Shown here piece after piece: positions 47,501-56,500 of a DNA stretch of 64,000 nt. The DNA is from Plutella xylostella (Eukaryota; Arthropoda; Insecta; Lepidoptera; Plutellidae), in assembly GCF_932276165.1 (NCBI RefSeq), contig NC_064010.1:4588001-4652000 (forward strand), in the 5' to 3' direction. Positions within the stretch are counted from its first letter, which is position 1; each line of letters begins with the position of its first letter. The notes beneath the pieces are model-generated. The model was not told the DNA's origin and made no database searches. It saw nothing but the letters and a program-made list of their open reading frames with translations. Position numbers and translations under genes: made by a program.

Positions 47501-50500
47501 CAGTAGTGGTAATTCGCTCTTGTGGTTTCAATAAACCCATCTAATCTATATCAATATATATTTCATTGATATTAATGAGATATGGATCAATTTAGTTCGC
47601 TCTCACATCACCGGAACAGATAAGTTTGTCGCACTGTAACTATTTAATCTTAGTTAATTTGTAGGTTAATTAATGAGGCTGTTAAGATAACAAACTATTT
47701 ACATAATATCGGACATCGATTGGACCTAATCACAAAATTGGGACTGTCTGCCACAGCCCGGCTAGCTCAGTCGGTAGAGCATGAGACTCTTAATCTCAGG
47801 GTCGTGGGTTCGAGCCCCACGTTGGGCGAAACTTTTTTTTTTACTTATTTTATCCTTGTCGCTATTTATAATTTAAACAGATTGATATTTTTTTATAATA
47901 CAGAGGGTTTGGGTAATGTGCTATTCTTAAAAATATTGGTCACGTGACTTTGTATGGGTAGTTCAAATTTTTTTTTCTGAATTTAGAAATTTTATGTAAC
48001 CTCTAAATTTGAATAAGCAGCTCAGTCACTCCGTCTTAGCTTACTATACCTCTTTGGCAACACCCTGTATTATATATTGCTTTCCCCAGAATGTTCATCA
48101 TCATCAGACAGCGAGTCTGATTACTCAACTCTAGAAGACGCGAACACTGAGAAGGACATATACAGGCTGCCCGTCCGGCTGTGCGTCGCCAACCTGGCCA
48201 GGTGCGTATACAGGGTGTTGGGAAAATTTTAAGATTTGTATATAGCTAATATAGGGTGGTTTTTTCATTTGTGAAATTCGGTATTGTAGGAAGGAATATT
48301 GATGCATGATCAGACAGTCTAATAAAAAAATATTATAGTAAAGAAAAATACTATTTTAATTACTTATTTGGGGTATTTGGGGAATCTAGTGTCATATACC
48401 TACGTGTACGTCTGTGTTACTATAAAAATATTCATTTTTTTACCTTGGTATGCGCTTTTCGCGAATGGAGAGTTATTTTATTTTGACTTATGGAATGAAT
48501 TACAAAATTGAGATCATATTGCACAGCCCGGCTAGCTCAGTCGGTAGAGCATGAGACTCTTAATCTCAGGGTCGTGGGTTCGAGCCCCACGTTGGGCGAA
48601 TCTTTTTAAAATTATAAGACCCAGTTTCACCATACTCTGTTAGATCATAACAAGGGATTAGTTGTTACTTTTGACACAGCTGTTAAGAATTTATTATGGA
48701 GATGACGTATAATTGATAACATTACAATGTGAGGGTGCTTTAATAGAGAGTCGAGTTCCCTGTAACTACCTGTACCGGTAACCTGATTATGCGAAAGCGC
48801 TCATGACATTTAAAAATCCGGGAAATGCTCCGTGAGTGAGCGCTTTCGCATATTTCATTGTGGAAACTTATTATTGGCCTTGTACACTATTAATTATCTT
48901 AAGTCCCATATGTTGTATAAGCGCTGTTAGTTTCCTGAATAAACATAAAATTAAAAATAAAATAAAATAAACATAATCAGGTTACCGGTACAGGTAGATA
49001 CCGGGAACCCGATTCTCTATGTAAGCACCTTAACAGGGCTGTTAATGAGCTAACAGAGTATGGTGAAACTAGTCCAAGTAATAAATTTGTTAATTGTTCT
49101 CAGGAAGCGTCCCCGCGTGCTCTCGGCTCGCAGTCAGATGTACTTGTGGAATGTTCTGACTGTGGCCGTCTTCTACACTCTGCCCGTCATACAACTAGTC
49201 ATTACTTACCAGAGGGTGAGTAATACTCATGCTAATAGCTACTCACTAGGTACACACTAACCCCCTTATTCATAGAAAAGTTACAATACGTTTTAACTAA
49301 TAAACTGTTTTGTCCCTCTCTTTCAAAGAACAAATTGTACTTTGTCGGAGAGGGACAAAACAGTGTATTAGTTAAAACGTTCTGTAACTTCTCTATGAAT
49401 AAGGGGGTAAGTATCCAACATAACATGAATGAATGAAACACTTTCCCTACAATGCCCAAGGTTAACAGGAAGAGAATGCTATAAGTATAAGTTCGCCTAT
49501 GTACAAATTTATTATGTGTGCAATAAATAAATTTATAAAATAAGTAATATGAACATACATAAACACGACATCGCATCATAAAAACTTCTTCTTCCCACTC
49601 GCAGGCGTTCAATGGGAGAGAGCGAGAGAGTGGCACGACGTCGTGTCGTGTTTATGTGTGTGTAGGACCATTATTTGTCCAAATCAACATTGTATAAAGT
49701 ATAAATCACAGAGTTGTCAATCTAAATAAATATTTATCAGTATTGTAATTTAAAAGTCGAGTAGCTGCCCGTTTCAATAACTCTTATTACTATCGATAGG
49801 TAGAGTATTATCGATTCGATAGCCGACAGTTACTTCCATATGATTATGACAGAATGCAGCTTTTTATGTGTCAATGTGTCAATCATATGATAGTAACTGT
49901 CAGCTATCGATAGAGTATTGAAACTGGTAGTAGGCGTCAATGTCATCGTAACTATGGTTCAAATGTAATATTTTATTTTATTTTTCAGCTTCTCAACCAG
50001 TCTGGTAACCAGGATCTCTGCTACTTCAACTTCCTGTGCGCGCATCCGCTCCTGGTAAGTGGCCACGAAATACAGGGTGCAAATTTATCAGTGATCGAGA
50101 CTAGTATAATATTTTTTCCTTGGCATAAGTCTATGTCCAGGAGTGGACCAGCAGCCTATCCTGGTTAATCTTTGATTAGTTATCTTCACTTTTAATTTGA
50201 ATTTATTTAAAAAATAGTTTTTAAAATAAAACATAAAAACCAATTAAATACTTACTAGCAAAAATGATTAATTTCGTAACTCAAGCATTTATTTTAGCTG
50301 TAGTTTATTTGTTTTATAATATTTTGATTTATAAGACACACAAAGATTGTTTACCTTTTGTGCCAAGCAAAAATGAATGCAGTATATACTCTGTTTACAA
50401 TTCCAGCTTTAAGCAACAAGACCGCCTTTTTAACCGACTTCAAAAAAAGGAGGAGGTTCTCAATTCGTCGGGATCTTTTTTTTTATATTTTTTTTTATGT

Positions 50501-53500
50501 ATGTTCACCGATTACTCCGCCGTTTATGGACCGATTTTGAAAATTCTTTTTTTGTTGTATTACATTGTTGTACTTTATTTTTAAGTTGTCATATTGCAAT
50601 GTTTTCTATAATGGCGCTAAACAAAGAGTATTCTATTCTATTCTATTCCAGGTGCTATCAGACTTCAACCACGTGTACTCCAACATAGGCTACATACTTC
50701 TAGGGCTTCTATTTCTGGCCGTGGTCTGGATGAGGCATAGACAACACGAGGCGATGTCGCTTAGCGAGGTAAAACCTTCCACCCATCCTACTAATACACT
50801 CACGGCCAATGAAAAAGGCCAAATTACTCCTAAACGGAAAAAGTAACTAAATGACGCCTTCTGCAATATTCAAGTACATTTAACGGCGCTTCAGAATATT
50901 AGCAACTTGAAAACGTAAACATTTTGTTTAAATTTCCTCTTAAATGTATAAAAAATTAGGATCATTTGGTGTCTGCATTTTGCAAGTGGAACTGTTTCTT
51001 TGCCCGTGAGTGTATTATACAGGCGAAAGTTTATGAGTGTGTGTATGTTGTTACTTCTTCACGTCAAAACGGCTGAACCTATTTGAACGAAATTTATTAT
51101 GGAGATAGCTGACACCCAAGATTTACACATAGGCTACTTTTTAACACGGAATGCCCACGGGATTTTTTAAGGCAAAGAGAAGCTCGCGGCAACCGCTAGT
51201 TGACTTATAAATTACTAGCTGTTCCCGACTGGACTGGATTGGACTGGACTGAACTGGATTGGACTGGACTGAACTGGACTGGACTGGACCATATGACATT
51301 AAATTCAATTACATTTAATTACATTAAATTAAATCACATTAAACTACAATAAATTACTTTAAATTACAATAAATTACATTAAATTACATTAAATTACATT
51401 AAATTACATAAAAATACATTAAATTAAATTTCTCTCCACCCCCAGAAGGAGCTGGGCATCCCGCAGCACTTCGGTCTGCTGTACGCGATGGGCGTGGCGC
51501 TGGTGAGCGAGGGGCTGCTGTCGGCCGCCTACCACGTGTGCCCCAACTCCATGAACTTCCAGTTCGGTGAGCCGTATACAGGGTGTCTATATACAGGGGG
51601 TTAACTTGATCTAGTCAGGAGGTGTACAAATTAGTTATATCCATAGGTCGCTGGGTCATATCAGGCTCGAAGGACCATTTATGAAAAATATGCGTCGTAT
51701 TTCCAAATGTATCATATATTTATATATTATATTTATTTATTTATTTATACTTTATTGCACAATTTACAATCATAATAATGTACAATTAGGTGGACTTAAT
51801 GCTAAAAGCATTTTCTGCCAGTCAACCTGCAGGAGGTACAAGGATCAAAAAGTACGTACTTAAGTAGTAGATTTATTATTTATTTATTTATTATGAATTA
51901 CTGACAGGTTTCCTCTCGATGTGTTGCTAGATGAATTTGCGTCTTGCCGCTGCAAGCCTCAGGTTGAGCTAACGTCTCCATTTACGCGGCCTCTGGCCGA
52001 GGGACGCAGTTGCTAGACCCAAGGCTGCCTCTAATGGTTAAGCAGCTTAAACTATACCATGTTTTGTTACTAGTCAATAAGCCCGCCTTTCTCTTCCAGA
52101 CACGTCGTTCATGTACGTGACGGGCGTGCTCTGCATGGTGAAGGTGTACCAGAGCCGCCACCCCGACGTGAATGCGCGCGCGCACGCCACTTTCGGGGTA
52201 TTGGCGCTGATTATATTCATAGGTAAGTAGTTACCGCTGATTTACATAGATGGCGCTCTATACGTAAGTTAACCCGAGCTAATTGAGTTGCTCGCGTTGT
52301 AGTTCAAACGGATTTCCATAATGGCGCTGTGAGTTGTAGATCACAGAGATTTACATAGATGGCGTTATTCGAGTTACCCTGTCAGAATTTCGCAGAGTTG
52401 CATACGTTGTAGTTCACACAGATACACATAGATGGCGCTGTATGTATGTAAGTTAACACGAGATAGATAGATAGATAATTCTTTATTGCACACAAACACA
52501 GAAATTACAATAGAATATGCACAACATAGACGGTACAAATGGCGGCCTTATTACTAAGAGTAATTTCTTCCAGACTACCTCGGAGGAGAGAAATTATACA
52601 AAAGAAAAGGGGAAAGTGCAAAAAATTACAAACATAACTTATAAAAGGAACAATTAAAAATGAACAATTATATAAAATTATACCTAATCTATACCTAGTA
52701 ATAGGTAATATAAACTACATACAACATACTTATATACTTAAATATATACATACTTTTAAATATATAATATATTATAAATAAACATTATTCTGGCAAAGAT
52801 AATAATTTATTGTAGTGCTTATTCAGCAGGGATTTAAATGATGCTTGCGAAGGCGCAAGTCTGATATGTGTGGGTAAAACATTCCACAACAATGAGATAG
52901 TTGATTGATGATTTCCATAGATGGCGTTATTAGCTATTCCAGTTTCCCCGTGGTCATTTCGCAAATTGGTTTACGATCACGACTTCCTCCTACTGCCCAC
53001 GCGTCTTTTCCCCTCCACCTTGCCCAATACAATTATCTGAAGAAGTCGGTATCGATCGTGTCGGAGACCCCTTTATATATTTCCACACAATGGGGTTTCT
53101 CCGTTTCTGGAAGAAATCGCTTTAAGCGATAAGACCGCCATTTGTACATAATTATTATGTGTTAGATTAAGTTTTTTGTAATGTTGTCCATGTTTTTGTG
53201 TACAAATAAAGAATATCTATCTATCAATCTATCTATACCGAATTTAACCCCTCGTTTTCTCCCTCCCCAGGTCTAGTCGGGGTGTTAAACGCGAACCTGT
53301 ACTTCTGGGTGGCGTTCACAGTGCTGCATCTGACCACGTGCCTCGTGATGACCTTCCAGATCTACTACATGGGGCGGTTTAAACTGGGTGAGTAGTTTGC
53401 TTAACGTGACGTCATAGCATACTATCTCCGAGGAGGGGCTGCGAATTCCGCAAATATTGCCCTTGACTGGCGGTCTCCAAATGAAGTAAGAAAGCAAAAA

Positions 53501-56500
53501 ACCCCCGTTGAAAGCGAGCGGCGTACTGGTCTTAGCTGGAGCGAGGCCAGAAGTACAGCCAAAGGTAAGCGGGAGTGGCGAACGTTAGTGGAGACCCTCT
53601 GCACCTTAGTAGAAACGGGTTAGATAGTTTGCATGAAAGGAACCTACCTAGAGTGAAGTATTCTCTTTGGGGGTGTAAGTACCTGCACCTGGCTCTCTCA
53701 AATGGAACCTCGGTAGAACTCGAGCTCCCGAACGCCTGCTTGACAGAACAAAAAAGGCGATCCCTTTAAGTTACGCTTCTATGTGCTGAGGACCCTAAAT
53801 AATTTCTGGTATATTGATTTGACACATAACTATCTCTATCCTCAGATGGCCTTGTAATCTACCGCGGCGCCCGTCAGCTGCTGACGCGGCCGCTGTCGTC
53901 GCTCACCCCCACGTACCTGGGCCGCTGCGTGCTGCTGCTCATCGCCAACGCGGCCAACTGCTCGTTAGCTGCTTACGGGTAATGTCTGAAGTATAGTAAG
54001 GTTCACGAAGGATGGCAAAAAAAAAACAAAAGTACAAACAATATAATGCGGTCAACTGCTCGCTAGCTGCTTACGGGTAATGAATGTGGTAGATACAGTA
54101 AGTATCTCAAAAGGTGACAGTAAGGTTCACTAAAGATGATCAAATATGTTCCCGGTAAGTATAGTACAAGAAAGAAGAGCAAAAGTTGAAAATTCTTGAC
54201 AAAGCATGGTGTGTAAATAGCATAGAATAACGAGTACTAGTACTACTACTACTGTACTTGTTATTGTATGGTAAACAGTCAGCTGCTGACGCGGCCGCTG
54301 TCCTCCCTCACGCCCACGTACCTGGGCCGCTGCGTGCTGCTGCTCATAGCCAACGCGGCCAACTGCTCGCTCGCTGCTTACGGGTAATGTAGTGGGTGTA
54401 GAAGTGTAGTAAGGTTCACTAAAGATGACCAAAAGTACAGGAAGGTTCACTAAAGATGACCTAATAATAATATGTTTCCGTAAATTTGATTAATAGTTAG
54501 TTAAATTCCATAATTTCGGAGTAACATAGTTTTTGGTTTTTATACCTACGAAATATCGTATTTTTTATGGGATTTTATTAAAAATAAACTGGGTACATTT
54601 GGACCACGGGAGTTATACTCTTGCATTTAAAATAGTCTATCATATCGTAAATTGTAATAAAAAGGGCATGTCACTTTTTCGGCATTCATAAAACACTGTT
54701 GTACGGCACAAGAAAGATGAGCAAAAGTAGAAAATTCTTGGCAAAGGATGGTGTGTAAATGAATGAATGAATGAAAGTAAATAGTCAGCTGCTGACGCGG
54801 CCGCTGTCGTCCCTCACCCCCACGTACCTGGGCCGCTGCGTGCTGCTGCTGATAGCTAATGCGGCCAACTGCTCGCTCGCTGCTTACGGGTAATGTATTA
54901 GACGAGTATAGGAAGAGTCACTAAAGATGAACAAAAGTATAGGGAGGTTCACGAAGGATGGCCAAAAGTAGTAATTTTGTTGGCAAAAGATGGTGTGTAA
55001 ATAGTATAATGTGGCCAACTGCTCGCTCGCTGCTTACGGGTAATGTTCAGTAAGGATCACTAAAGATGGCCTTAAGTACAGGAAGGTTCACGAAGGATGG
55101 CCAAAAGTAGACATTTCTTGGCAAAAGATGGTGCGTAAATAGTATAACGCGGCCAACTGCTCGCTAGCTGCTTACGGGTAATGTATAGTAAGAGTCACGA
55201 ATGATGACTAAAAGTATAGGAAAGTTCACGAAGGATGGCCAAAAGTAGAAATTTAGTGACGAAAGATGATCAAAAGTACAGTTTAGTGCACGAAATATAA
55301 TTAGAATCACGAAAAATGAACCCTATAAGTACAGTCTGAGACAGAGATGTTGGCCTTCACTCAAATACTCATTCCCTTTACCCCAAATTGTACGGCGCAT
55401 ACACATATAGGTAAATATTAATTATACTTTGTAAAATATAGTCGGAGTCCTAAGACAGCTGTCCATATATTTTTTTGTCATTTGTTCGTTTTCCGTTGGT
55501 TTTCCCAGCCAGACATAAGCACCTGTCAAATCTGTCAGGGCTCATGGTATATTTTGCAAAGTACAATTTCCACATAATAATAATAAAATTATTTCCCCAC
55601 AGAGTGGCGAACCACAGCCGCGACTTCGCCTCCCATCTCCTGCTGGTGCTCATGAGCAACCTGTTCCTGTACACCCTGTTCTACATCGTCATGAAACTGC
55701 TGAGCGGGGAGCGGATACGCTGGTACAGGTCAGTGAATGTGTGGGCACAACTCACACACGGCCATCCGACCCCAAATTCGGAAAAACCATATGCAAGACA
55801 CAAACTAGGCTGAACCATATGACTCACACACGGCCATCCGACCCTAAACTAGGCAGAGCCTGTGATATAGGTGTTGGACAGCTGATATTAACTACACAAA
55901 TACATAGATAGATACATATTAAATACATAAACGATAACCAGACACAAGGCAAATACGAATGCTTTGCCTTGGGCGGGATTCAAACCCTCGCCCCAAGCTT
56001 GGAAGCAGCTTCACTACCGCCTTAGCTACAGTGCCGTCAGTGATACAGAATGCTCTCCCACATCCTGCTAGTATCTACAGGGTGCTCTCTCACTAGTTCG
56101 TACTCATGGGCAACCTGTTCCTGTACACCCTGTTCTACATCGTCATGAAACTGCTGAGCGGGGAGCGGATACGCTGGTACAGGTGAGAGCGTCTACAGGA
56201 TGTTTTAATTGCGTATCCAAAATGTAGCAGAAAATAACTAATAATTAAAAAAAAAGTGCATATGAAGTTTTTTAGAATGACCCTTTGAGCCTTGGCTAGT
56301 CTTACTCTTTTTTAACACCCCATAAAGAGTGGGGTATAAGTGAACGTCAGAATAAATACAAAGGTATCTTGAAAGATGTGGCAAAAGTGGTTCTGAAAGG
56401 GAGACTCTGGTAATTCTTTATCAAAAGTGGTGCAACAAATTAGTTCAGAATGACGCTTAGAGTCACCCCCTATAATACACCCATGAACTGCCTCTGTGGT

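Larger units (their letters stand above)
53979..55330 (+). repeat. Higher-order tandem array in SID-1 intron 18
   Basis: The intron is built from repeats of GGTTCACGAAGGATGGCCAA-type sequence, GGCAAAGGATGGTGTGTAAA and pieces of the end of exon 18 with its donor. Five exon pieces are present (see separate entries). Confidence 0.85.

Noticed and set aside
23440..55330. CRISPR-like arrays
   Set aside because: The repeats are degenerate, contain exon pieces or simple sequence, and lie in eukaryotic introns; no regular spacers.
23323..56182. A second, interleaved pseudogene of Wee1 or SID-1
   Set aside because: Each copy lies next to its own exon and carries that exon's own flanking intron, which fits local tandem duplication and not a displaced second gene.
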